Shown here: piece after piece, positions 1 to 6,195 of the stretch | Numbering within the stretch: the first letter of the stretch is position 1 | How the letters are laid out: the number at the start of each line of letters is the position of its first letter | NCBI GenBank assembly: GCA_037384225.1 | Contig: JARROD010000132.1 | Location: forward strand, 1-9,315 | DNA length: 9,315 nt | DNA from: JARROD01 sp037384225 | Lineage (GTDB): Bacteria > Pseudomonadota > Gammaproteobacteria > Pseudomonadales > Cellvibrionaceae | Direction: 5' to 3' | Made by a program: the position numbers and the translations under genes | The notes under the pieces: model-generated | What the model was told of the DNA's origin: nothing | Seen by the model: only the letters and a program-made list of their open reading frames with translations | Databases searched by the model: none

Positions 1-290
1 TAAGGAACGTGCACGAAATAACTCCCGGCCCTTTTATTAGTGATTAGAGAGGGCCTCCGATCCATCCCGCCTGGCGCCGTTGCGAAAACTTGACGTAGGC
101 CCAGTGATGATCAACGAACACATCTGCAATTTTTGTAACAAACACCATCGTGGCATCAATTTTTAGTCCAGAACCGCTTTGCTGCTTCTATAGCCGCCTT
201 TTCAGCATCCCTCTTAAATTTTATGGCCTGAATATCCCGTGGAATGACGACGTTCAATGATGCTTGTGTGTGCTTAAAGGTGAAAACTTT
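1..290. other. Region downstream of rsxE without a recognisable gene
   Basis: No recognisable gene is seen on either strand. GC is about 46% by hand count, lower than in the operon. On the minus strand the rsxE frame continues open past its stop for 44 codons, to a TGA at 156-158, and includes the helix-like stretch RDAEKAAIEAAKRFW. A second minus frame is open from 187 to 44 and holds an ATG at 148; its end, WAYVKFSQRRQAGWI, vaguely recalls the end of a bacterial SH3-like domain. Neither has a convincing ribosome binding site, and they may be remnants of one decayed gene. The endonuclease III gene nth, which commonly follows rsxE in relatives, is not recognisable here. A 6-bp inverted repeat (27-32 with 50-55) lacks a T-run and is not a convincing terminator. 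Confidence 0.5.
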
Positions 291-1005
291 TCACGAGACA
301 GTGCCGGTGGTTCTGACCCGTTTGCTGCCTTTAATCGGTTTTTCTTTGCGAGCTTCCTGTTGTTTTTTGATTCTCTCATCGATAATATTTTTAAGCGCGA
401 TCAAAAAACCGGTTACCAAAAACGCCCCAGGGGGAAGCACCGCGACAAGAAACCCGGGGTAGTCGCGAAACGGTTGCAGCGTCCAGTCGCGGGCGAAGGG
501 GCCGAACAGCAAATGCATATCTGCAAACAAAGTGCCCGCGCCCAGCAGTTCGCGAATTGCGCCGACGATCACCAGCACCAGCGCGAATCCAAGCCCCATC
601 ATAAAGCCGTCCACGGCCGCGGGTAGCACAGCGTTTTTGCTGGCAAACGCATCGGCTCTTCCAAGAATGGAACAGTTGGTCACAATCAGTGGGATAAAAA
701 TACCGAGAATCTGATACAGCTCAAAGGTAAAGGCTTTCATCAGCAATTCGGTACAGGTGGAAAGAGGCACTGATCATCACAAATGCCGGCAGGCGGATAG
801 CGTCGCTGTCGGTTTTTCTGATCAGGGAAACCGCGGTGTTGGAGCCCACCAGCACCAGCATGGTGGCGAGCCCCAGCCCGAGAGCATTGACAACGGATCC
901 GCTGACAGCCAGCAGCGGACACAGACCCAGTAATTGCACCAGGGCCGGGTTATTGTCCCAGAGGCCGTTTTTACTGATTTCACCGTAGTTGACTTTGTTG
1001 CTCAT
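291..1005 (-). pseudogene. rsxE: Rnf/Rsx complex membrane subunit RsxE (RnfE), frameshifted
   Basis: RsxE is an integral membrane subunit of the Rnf complex, paralogous to RsxA. In this family the two proteins together hold an intramembrane Fe-S site and form part of the ion pathway. The N-terminal half (1005 to 721, 94 codons) carries ALVQLLGLCPLLAV with its conserved Cys29, and matches E. coli RsxE up to RLPAFVMISASF. It then runs into an unrelated tail and a TGA. The C-terminal half continues one base later in another frame (open from about 770 to 291), with ELYQILGIFIPLIVTNC, the AAVDGFMMGLGF region, LPPGAF and a basic tail ending RTTGTVS. Together they cover the whole family length. The alignment fits a loss of two bases, or a gain of one, near 752-771. 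A GTG at 768-770 could restart translation, but I see no slippery site. The lesion is either a true mutation or a sequencing error. The start at 1005 matches the family N-terminus. Confidence 0.85.
752..771 (-). other. Probable frameshift site in rsxE
   Basis: In the rsxE frame the codons at 771-760 read S-A-S-F, as expected after VMI. The next family-like residues (T-C-T-E-L-L-M-K-A-F-T-F-E-L-Y-Q) are found only in the frame one base further on. Aligning to E. coli RsxE from memory, residue spacing is restored exactly if two bases are missing just after the TTC codon. No heptameric slippery sequence or prfB-like stop context is visible, so programmed frameshifting is unlikely. Confidence 0.7.
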
Positions 1006-1025
1006 AAGCTGACTGTGTTGCTCAT
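986..1025 (-). repeat. Tandem imperfect 20-bp duplication of the rsxE start, with mini-ORF
   Basis: Two adjacent 20-base units on the minus strand (1025-1006 and 1005-986) both begin ATGAGCAACA and match at 17 of 20 positions. The downstream unit is the start of rsxE. The upstream ATG (1025-1023) opens a reading frame of seven codons, MSNTVSL, whose TGA (1004-1002) overlaps the rsxE ATG as ATGA. A weak Shine-Dalgarno-like GGAAA lies at 1039-1035 ahead of the upstream ATG, while the rsxE ATG has none of its own. Ribosomes could therefore load at the mini-ORF and restart at rsxE. The duplication is seen directly; the translational role is inferred. Confidence 0.6.
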
Positions 1026-1040
1026 AGTGTGTGGTTTCCG

Positions 1041-1664
1041 CTATGTGTCCGAAAAAATATAGGCGCGGTTTTTGGTGAAAAACTCCAGCGTTTTGCGCAC
1101 TTGATTGATGACTGCCCTGGGGGTGATAGTGGCTCCGGTAAACTGATCGAATTCGCCCCCGTCCTTTTTGACTTTCCAGTGCGCCGGTGCCGGCGTCTGC
1201 AAGCTCTTGCCGTTAAAACCCAGTATCCAGCGACTTTTTTTCAGGTCCACTTTGTCGCCGAGTCCAGGTGTTTCAGTGTGGTTCAACACCCTTACACCGG
1301 CAATGGTACCGTCGCGATTAACACCGACAATCAGCTTGATATCGCCACTGTAGCCATCGGGCGCGACAGCTGGAATAATTGCCGCCACCGGCTCGCCGTC
1401 GAGGCGTGCGATATGAATTTCACCACCGGACTTCAGGCCCAATGTTTCCCGGCCAGCGCCGGGCAGTGGCAGTGTATCCGTCAGCAGATCATTGTCGTGG
1501 CGTTCGGCGGGTAGAATTTCCAACAGCGCTTTCTGTGCCGCGTGGCGTTCGGCAGCTTCTATCCTGTCTTGGGTGCCCAGATAGGTGCCGGACAGAATCC
1601 CCGCCGTGATCAGCGCAAAAACACTCAGAGCCAAACTGTTTGTACTAATCGAGGTTCCCAACAT
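1041..1664 (-). CDS. rsxG: Rnf/Rsx electron transport complex subunit RsxG (RnfG)
   Basis: This is a 207-residue flavoprotein subunit of the Rnf complex, anchored in the inner membrane with its main domain in the periplasm. One N-terminal membrane segment spans roughly residues 10-29. The FMN-binding domain follows, with APDGYSGDI (101-109), ETPGLGDK (131-138) and FDQFTGATITPRAV (172-185). In the family the last Thr of the (S/T)GAT motif, here Thr179, carries FMN through a phosphoester bond placed by the ApbE flavin transferase. Length and motifs match E. coli RsxG (about 206 residues), and nothing is missing. The start lies 10 bases after the rsxD stop and has no clear Shine-Dalgarno sequence, so translation is probably coupled to rsxD. 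It lies between rsxD and rsxE, the usual ABCDGE order. Confidence 0.95.
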   Translation of the reverse strand: MLGTSISTNSLALSVFALITAGILSGTYLGTQDRIEAAERHAAQKALLEILPAERHDNDLLTDTLPLPGAGRETLGLKSGGEIHIARLDGEPVAAIIPAVAPDGYSGDIKLIVGVNRDGTIAGVRVLNHTETPGLGDKVDLKKSRWILGFNGKSLQTPAPAHWKVKKDGGEFDQFTGATITPRAVINQVRKTLEFFTKNRAYIFSDT

Positions 1665-1674
1665 TATTGAGCAA

Positions 1675-2739
1675 TCACTTTTTTATATCCGCTTGCGTGG
1701 CCCGGCGTGGTTTGCTGTGGCCGTAGGTGCGGGGTAGCGTGTAGTAATCAATAAACGGCGCGGCGAAATTCATCAGCAGCACCGCGAAGGCCACCGCATC
1801 GGGGTAATTGCCCCAGGTGCGGATGACGTAAACCAACACCCCCACGCCGGCGCCATAATACAGGCGCCCGCGGTTGCTGGTGGCGGAGGTGACCGGGTCA
1901 GTAACGATAAAAAACGCCCCCAGCATGGTGGCGCCGGACAGTAGGTGCAGCAGTGGTGAACCGCCGCTGTCGGAACTGCCGCCGTCGTAAAACAGCGTCG
2001 AAATCACCACCAGAGTGACCAACATACTAACGGGAGCGTGCCAGGTAAACACGCGGCGATAAAGCAGATAGAGGCCGCCGGCGAGAAACGCCAGGTTGAC
2101 CCACTCCCAGCCGACACCGGCCCAGCGCCCGGCGCTGAGCACCGGCTTAGTGGCGTACAGATGCTGCAGTAACTGACTTTCGTTTTGCTTAAAAATATCC
2201 AGCGGAGTGGCTGCTGTGTAGCCGTCAATATCGGTGCCCAGCCAAATTTTTGCCAGTGCCTGCGCCGGGCCGACCAGTTCCTGGCCCGCGGACAGGGCGC
2301 CGCGTGGCGCCGCCCACTGAGTCATTTCCACGGGAAAAGAAATTAGCAGGATCACATACCCGGCCATGGCCGGGTTAAACGGATTAAACCCCATACCGCC
2401 ATAAAGGTGCTTGGCGAGAATAATGGCACTGGCACTGCCGACGGCTACTACCCACCAGGGGCAGTAAGGCGGCAGCGCCAGGCCGAGCAGTACCCCGGTG
2501 ACCGCGGCGCTGTAGTCGCGCAGATAAAATAACACGGGTCGCTGACGCAGCTTCACGACCGCGGCTTCGCAGACGACAGCGGTGAAGGTGGCCATAATGA
2601 CATTGATCAGACTGCCGGGGCCGAAAAAATAGCTCAGCGCAACCAGGCCGGGAACCGCGGCGAAAATCACCGTCTTCATCACATCGCCGGTATTGCCGGG
2701 GCTGTGAGTGTGGGGGGAGGTGATCGTCATTAGGGCCAT
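1675..2739 (-). CDS. rsxD: Rnf/Rsx electron transport complex subunit RsxD (RnfD)
   Basis: This is a 354-residue polytopic membrane flavoprotein related to NqrB, forming part of the membrane core of the Rnf complex. Conserved stretches include DYSAAVTGVLLGLALPP (75-91), LYGGMGFNPFNPAMAGY (112-128), LLHLLSGATMLGAFFIVTDPVT in the C-terminal half, and YPDAVAFAVLLMN near the end. DGYTAATPL (172-180) corresponds to the covalent FMN site of the family, with Thr178 as the expected attachment residue. The start at 2739 gives an N-terminus that aligns residue for residue with E. coli RsxD (SPHTH against SPYTH). An ATG three codons later is possible. No Shine-Dalgarno sequence is visible in the 19 bases after rsxC, which suggests coupling within the operon. 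It looks intact. Confidence 0.95.
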   Translation of the reverse strand: MALMTITSPHTHSPGNTGDVMKTVIFAAVPGLVALSYFFGPGSLINVIMATFTAVVCEAAVVKLRQRPVLFYLRDYSAAVTGVLLGLALPPYCPWWVVAVGSASAIILAKHLYGGMGFNPFNPAMAGYVILLISFPVEMTQWAAPRGALSAGQELVGPAQALAKIWLGTDIDGYTAATPLDIFKQNESQLLQHLYATKPVLSAGRWAGVGWEWVNLAFLAGGLYLLYRRVFTWHAPVSMLVTLVVISTLFYDGGSSDSGGSPLLHLLSGATMLGAFFIVTDPVTSATSNRGRLYYGAGVGVLVYVIRTWGNYPDAVAFAVLLMNFAAPFIDYYTLPRTYGHSKPRRATQADIKK

Positions 2740-2758
2740 GGGGGAGAGTCTCGGCTAA

Positions 2759-4792
2759 TCATTCGCTGGTAACGGTATTCAACTGGTCGCGAACCTGCTC
2801 CAGCTTGCTTTGCAGTTTTTCCACACTGGATCGAAACGCGGCGATATTTTCGTCGTTTTCGCTCTGGGCTTTTTCCAGTCGGCTCTGCGCTTTTTTCAGG
2901 CGTTGCTCCAGCGTTTCGATATTGGCTTGAAGTTTTTCCCGCGGCGACAGTGCCAGCTTCGCCTCCGCCCTCGCGATGGCGGCGGCGACCGGGTCCTGCA
3001 CTGGTGTGGATTCGCCCGCCTCTGGTGACTGGTTGAATTCGGCGAGCTTGTGTTGCGCCTCCGCCAGCTTCAGTTCGGCCTCCTTTACCCGAGCCTGCAG
3101 AAAAGGGGACGGTGACAAATGATTCTCATTTGTCACCGTCCCCTTTTCCTTTTCTTTTTCCCGGGCGTTGCGCAGGCGGTCTTCGGCGCTGGCGACAGCC
3201 CGCTCCAGTTTTTCCCGTTGGTGTTGGGGTGAATGCTCTGGTGAGTTGTGTCTGGCTTTGACGCGAGCCATGGCCTGCGCCACTGGATCGGGTTTGGTCT
3301 CGGCCGTCGACTGTTGTTCTCTGGCCTTTTCCGCCGCCCGCTTGCGCGCCAGACGCTTGGCCTCTTTTTCCGCCTCGGCTTTGTCGATGCGCTGCTTGCG
3401 AAATTCAAACCGCTGGCGGGAGCGATCTGCTTTTTGCCTGTCGGCTTCCTGTTGTCGGATTTGGCCTTTTGAGGCGCGGTAGTATTGCACCAGGGGAATG
3501 TTGCTGGGGCAGATATAGGCGCAGGCGCCGCACTCGATGCAGTCGAACAGGTCGTGCGCTTGCAGTTTGTCGTAATCCTGCGCTTGAGAGTACCAGTACA
3601 ACTGTTGTGGCAGCAGGTTCGCCGGACACGCCTGGGCGCACATACCACAACGGATACAGGCCTGTGCCGGCGTTGGTGCCGGCAGTTCGGCCTCCGTCGG
3701 AGCGAGGATGCAGTTTGTGGTCTTTACCACCGGCGCCGCGGTTGTGGGCAATGCAAACCCCATCATCGGTCCACCCATCACCAGCCGTGAGCAACGTTCC
3801 GGATTAAACCCGTGCTGGCGCAATATGTGTTCGATGGGGGTGCCCAGCAGGGCGGTGATATTACGTTGCGTCTGCAGCGCCTTGCCGACAACTGTGGTCA
3901 CCCTGGATGTCAGCGGCGCACCGAAGCGCACCGCTTTCCAGGCGGCGAATGTCGAGCCGATATTCTGGCAGACGATACCGATGTCCGCGGGTAACCCGCC
4001 GTGGGGAACTTCCTTACCGGTCAATATTTGAATCAATTGTTTTTCCCCGCCGGATGGATACTTGGTGGGAAACACTCTGATGCAGATACCGGTGCCGGCA
4101 GCGGCTTTTTCCATGGCCGCAATGGCCTCGGGCTTATTGTCCTCGATGCCTATTAATAGGTGTCGTGGCTGACCCAGCATATGAGCCAACAGTTGCACGC
4201 CGGCGATAATGTCCTCGGCATGAGTTTGCATCAGTATATCATCGGCGGTGATGTAGGGTTCGCACTCGGTGCCGTTGATAATCAGGGTATCTATAATCTG
4301 GTTGGCGCGCGGGTTGAGTTTTACCGCTGTGGGGAAACCGGCGCCCCCCATACCGGCGATACCGGCGTTGCGGATTTTCTCCAGCAGCTGCTCGTGCGTC
4401 AACGCGGTGTAGTCCTGGCATGGAACCAGTTCGATCCATTCGTCCCTGGCGTCGGTTTCGATCACAATACAATCGTCTTCGAGTCCTGAGGGATGCGCAA
4501 TTGGCCGCTTTTCGATCGCCACGACCACGCCGGAGGTGGACGCGTGTACCGGCGCACTGACCAACCCTTTGGCGGCGGCGATCATTTGTCCGGCCAGAAC
4601 CCGTTCGCCGACTTTGACCACCGCTTCGGCGGCCGTGCCTATGTGCTGTTGTAAGGGTAAAACCAAGTGTTCCGGCAGCGGTATTTCCCCGAGGGGTAGG
4701 GTCAGTGACTGGGCCTTGTTTTCCGGCGGGTGAATGCCGCCGTGCAGGGGCCAGATTTTTGGTGTGGACTGTGTCGAATGTTGTTCGCTCAT
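2759..4792 (-). CDS. rsxC: Rnf/Rsx electron transport complex subunit RsxC (RnfC), with inserted palindrome
   Basis: This 677-residue cytoplasmic subunit of the Rnf complex is expected to bind NADH, FMN and two [4Fe-4S] clusters, and in the family is where NADH exchanges electrons. The N-terminal part includes GMGGAGFPTAVKL (147-159), characteristic of the flavin/NADH fold shared with NuoF. INGTECEPYI (172-181) and the glycine-rich segment near 246-266 are also conserved. Two ferredoxin motifs follow: C379, C382, C385, C389-P and C418, C421, C424, C428-P. From about 440 the protein is a charged Lys/Glu/Ala/Gln coiled-coil tail. The tail holds two related units starting DPVAQAMAR (502) and DPVAAAIAR (600), as in the repeat-bearing RsxC of enterics. 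Residues 549-565 (K-G-T-V-T-N-E-N-H-L-S-P-S-P-F) do not fit the coil and are encoded by a 49-base palindrome. The start ATG overlaps the rsxB stop as ATGA, indicating coupled translation. Confidence 0.96.
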   Translation of the reverse strand: MSEQHSTQSTPKIWPLHGGIHPPENKAQSLTLPLGEIPLPEHLVLPLQQHIGTAAEAVVKVGERVLAGQMIAAAKGLVSAPVHASTSGVVVAIEKRPIAHPSGLEDDCIVIETDARDEWIELVPCQDYTALTHEQLLEKIRNAGIAGMGGAGFPTAVKLNPRANQIIDTLIINGTECEPYITADDILMQTHAEDIIAGVQLLAHMLGQPRHLLIGIEDNKPEAIAAMEKAAAGTGICIRVFPTKYPSGGEKQLIQILTGKEVPHGGLPADIGIVCQNIGSTFAAWKAVRFGAPLTSRVTTVVGKALQTQRNITALLGTPIEHILRQHGFNPERCSRLVMGGPMMGFALPTTAAPVVKTTNCILAPTEAELPAPTPAQACIRCGMCAQACPANLLPQQLYWYSQAQDYDKLQAHDLFDCIECGACAYICPSNIPLVQYYRASKGQIRQQEADRQKADRSRQRFEFRKQRIDKAEAEKEAKRLARKRAAEKAREQQSTAETKPDPVAQAMARVKARHNSPEHSPQHQREKLERAVASAEDRLRNAREKEKEKGTVTNENHLSPSPFLQARVKEAELKLAEAQHKLAEFNQSPEAGESTPVQDPVAAAIARAEAKLALSPREKLQANIETLEQRLKKAQSRLEKAQSENDENIAAFRSSVEKLQSKLEQVRDQLNTVTSE
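2861..3289 (-). repeat. Two diverged protein repeat units in the RsxC tail
   Basis: Residues about 502-546 (3289-3155) and 600-644 (2995-2861) share the pattern DPVAxAxARxxA, then SP, then REKL, followed by a helical run rich in Ala, Glu, Arg and Leu (RAVASAEDRLRNAREK against ANIETLEQRLKKAQSR). The units resemble the variable-number C-terminal repeats known in enterobacterial RsxC. The palindromic insertion lies just beyond the end of the first unit. The DNA copies are well diverged, so this is an old protein repeat and not a recent duplication. Confidence 0.65.
3100..3148 (-). repeat. REP-like perfect palindrome inserted in frame in rsxC
   Basis: Bases 3100-3122 and 3126-3148 are exact reverse complements (23 bp) around a 3-base loop, TTC. 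Each arm contains the core GGGGACGGTGACAAATGA. On the coding strand it reads through without a stop and adds about 16-17 residues (549-565) that break the surrounding coiled-coil composition. Palindromes with a GGGGACGG-type core are, from memory, dispersed in gammaproteobacterial genomes and linked to REP-associated tyrosine transposases (IS200-like, Y1). That family assignment is inference from resemblance. No second copy was seen in this window and no transposase gene is present. The mRNA should form a very stable hairpin here. Confidence 0.85.
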
Positions 4793-5394
4793 GCGGCGGC
4801 ACCCTGTACTCTGTCAGTGGCGATAAGGTTGCCGTTGGGTGATGGCAATTCCCACTGCCAGTCTTTGAGTGTTGTTTCCCGCGCAACCATATCGATACAG
4901 TCGACCGGGCAGGGCTCCACACACAGATCGCAGCCGGTGCACTCATCGGCTATGACTGTGTGCATCTGTTTGGCGGCGCCGAGAATGGCGTCAACGGGAC
5001 AGGCCTGAATACATTTGGTACATCCAATACATTCCGCTTCGCGGATGAGGGCGACTTTTTGAACCGCTTGCTCCTCTCCGTGTTCGGCGTCCAGCTCCGG
5101 CGCTTCCACATCGAGCAGGCCGGCGATCGCATTGATGGTCGTCTGCCCCCCCGGCGGACACTTGTTGATGGCCTCGCCGTTGGCGATTGCCTGCGCATAA
5201 GGGCGGCAGCCGGGATAACCGCACTGGCCGCACTGGGTCTGGGGTAGCAGCGCGTCGAGCTGTTCGACGATGGGATCGCCCTCGACTTTGAAGCGCACCG
5301 CCGCAAATCCGAGCACGGCACCGAATACCAGTGCCAGTCCTCCCAACGCTACCAGGGCGGCCGGAAGGGCGTGTTGTGAGAGGAATTCAAGCAT
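4789..5394 (-). CDS. rsxB: Rnf/Rsx electron transport complex ferredoxin subunit RsxB (RnfB)
   Basis: This is a 201-residue Fe-S protein attached to the cytoplasmic face of the inner membrane, the ferredoxin-like electron carrier of the Rnf complex. A single N-terminal membrane helix spans about residues 10-33. It is followed by the 4Fe-4S domain typical of RnfB: C55, C58, C63 and C79 in QCGQCGYPGCRPYA...KCPPGG. Two ferredoxin motifs come next: C122, C125, C128, C132-P and C152, C155, C158, C162-P. All twelve expected cysteines are present. Length is slightly above E. coli RsxB (192). The start at 5394 is preceded by a GGAGA-like ribosome binding site about 12 bases upstream, 48 bases after rsxA. 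The stop overlaps the rsxC start by four bases. Confidence 0.96.
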   Translation of the reverse strand: MLEFLSQHALPAALVALGGLALVFGAVLGFAAVRFKVEGDPIVEQLDALLPQTQCGQCGYPGCRPYAQAIANGEAINKCPPGGQTTINAIAGLLDVEAPELDAEHGEEQAVQKVALIREAECIGCTKCIQACPVDAILGAAKQMHTVIADECTGCDLCVEPCPVDCIDMVARETTLKDWQWELPSPNGNLIATDRVQGAAA

Positions 5395-5442
5395 GAACGA
5401 AATGGTTCTCCAGAGTTTGACCTTCTACTACCTTAACCGCTA

Positions 5443-6018
5443 CTACACCAGGCCGCTGAATCCCATAAAGGCCAGCGACATCAACCCCGCTGTAATCATA
5501 CCGATGGCAGCGCCTTTAAACGGTGCCGGCACATCCGCGACAGCGAGCCGTTCACGCATGGCGGAAAACAGAATCAGCACCAGCGAGAACCCCAGCGCGG
5601 CGCCGAAGCCGTAAACGCTGGATTCAAAAAAGGTGTGGGCCTTGGTCGTATTTTGCAAGGCCACGCCCAGCACGGCGCAATTAGTGGTGATCAACGGCAG
5701 AAACACGCCCAGCACGCGGTAGAGCAGGGGGCTGGTTTTTTCGATAAACATTTTTGCAAACTGCACCACTACCGCGATTACCAAAATAAAGGAGATGGTG
5801 CGGAGAAATTCCAACTGCAGCGGGACCAGAATCCAGGTGTGGACCAAATAGCTGCATATCGACGCCAGCGTTAAAACAAAGGTTGTGGCGCCGCCCATAC
5901 CAATGGCGGTTTCCAGTTTGTTCGACACGCCCATAAAGGGGCATAACCCCAGAAACTGTACCAGGACAAAGTTGTTGACCAAAATAGTGCTGAGCAGGAT
6001 GACTAAAAAGTCGGTCAT
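5443..6018 (-). CDS. rsxA: Rnf/Rsx electron transport complex membrane subunit RsxA (RnfA)
   Basis: This 191-residue protein with about six membrane helices is the first gene of the rsx operon. It aligns along its length with E. coli RsxA (193 residues), starting MTDFLVILLSTILVNNFVLVQ. Conserved blocks are FLGLCPFMGVSNKLETAIGMG (22-42), LPLITTNCAVLGVAL (107-121) and RERLAVADVPAPFKGAAI. Cys26 and Cys114, in GLCP and TTNC, correspond to the cysteines that in the family bind the intramembrane cluster shared with RsxE. The protein ends FMGFSGLV. The Shine-Dalgarno signal is weak (AAGAAG about 6 bases before the ATG). A sigma-70-like promoter candidate lies about 100 bases upstream. Intact, unlike its paralogue rsxE in the same operon. 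Confidence 0.96.
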   Translation of the reverse strand: MTDFLVILLSTILVNNFVLVQFLGLCPFMGVSNKLETAIGMGGATTFVLTLASICSYLVHTWILVPLQLEFLRTISFILVIAVVVQFAKMFIEKTSPLLYRVLGVFLPLITTNCAVLGVALQNTTKAHTFFESSVYGFGAALGFSLVLILFSAMRERLAVADVPAPFKGAAIGMITAGLMSLAFMGFSGLV

Positions 6019-6116
6019 AACATTCTTCTTACAATCTTCTATGGCCTGTCCGTAACTTTCCGTTTTACCCTGAGCCCGGGGGTTACGCGTCGCCGGGGGC
6101 TGCCGGCCTGTGGCGT

Positions 6117-6145
6117 ATTATGGTGAAGCTGGTGGTGGCAATCAA
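6117..6145 (-). promoter_or_regulatory. Candidate sigma-70 promoter of the rsxABCDGE operon
   Basis: On the minus strand a -35 TTGATT (6145-6140, 4 of 6 to consensus) and a -10 CATAAT (6122-6117, 5 of 6) are separated by exactly 17 bases. Transcription would begin near 6110, leaving a leader of about 90 bases before rsxA. The leader begins with a GC-rich segment able to form a 5-bp hairpin (6092-6096 with 6103-6107). Prediction by eye only. Confidence 0.5.
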
Positions 6146-6195
6146 TACGTCACCGCCAAGCTGGAGCCGGTCTTTTAGGTTGTTTGGCAATAATC

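Noticed and set aside
1..26. Left-edge sequence considered as an insertion-sequence end
   Set aside because: It looked loosely like an IS terminus, but no matching inverted repeat, target duplication or transposase coding is visible in the window.
27..55. GGCCCT/AGGGCC inverted repeat considered as an intrinsic terminator for the operon
   Set aside because: Only 6 bp with a 17-base loop, and no uninterrupted U-tract after it in the operon's direction.
280..294. Perfect 7-bp palindrome GTGAAAACTTTTCAC at the rsxE stop, considered as terminator
   Set aside because: The stem is mostly A-T, the centre is one base, and no T-run follows on the minus strand. Such short symmetry is expected by chance.
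752..771. Programmed ribosomal frameshift in rsxE
   Set aside because: No X-XXY-YYZ heptamer, no prfB-like CTT-TGA context and no obvious downstream pseudoknot. RsxE homologues are not known to use frameshifting.
1029..1514. 161-residue plus-strand frame antisense to rsxG
   Set aside because: Shadow of rsxG, which carries the full FMN-attachment motif in its own frame.
4239..4946. 235-residue minus-strand frame over the rsxC/rsxB junction
   Set aside because: It is an alternative frame of rsxC and rsxB with Arg-rich, unstructured translation. Both host genes are certain.
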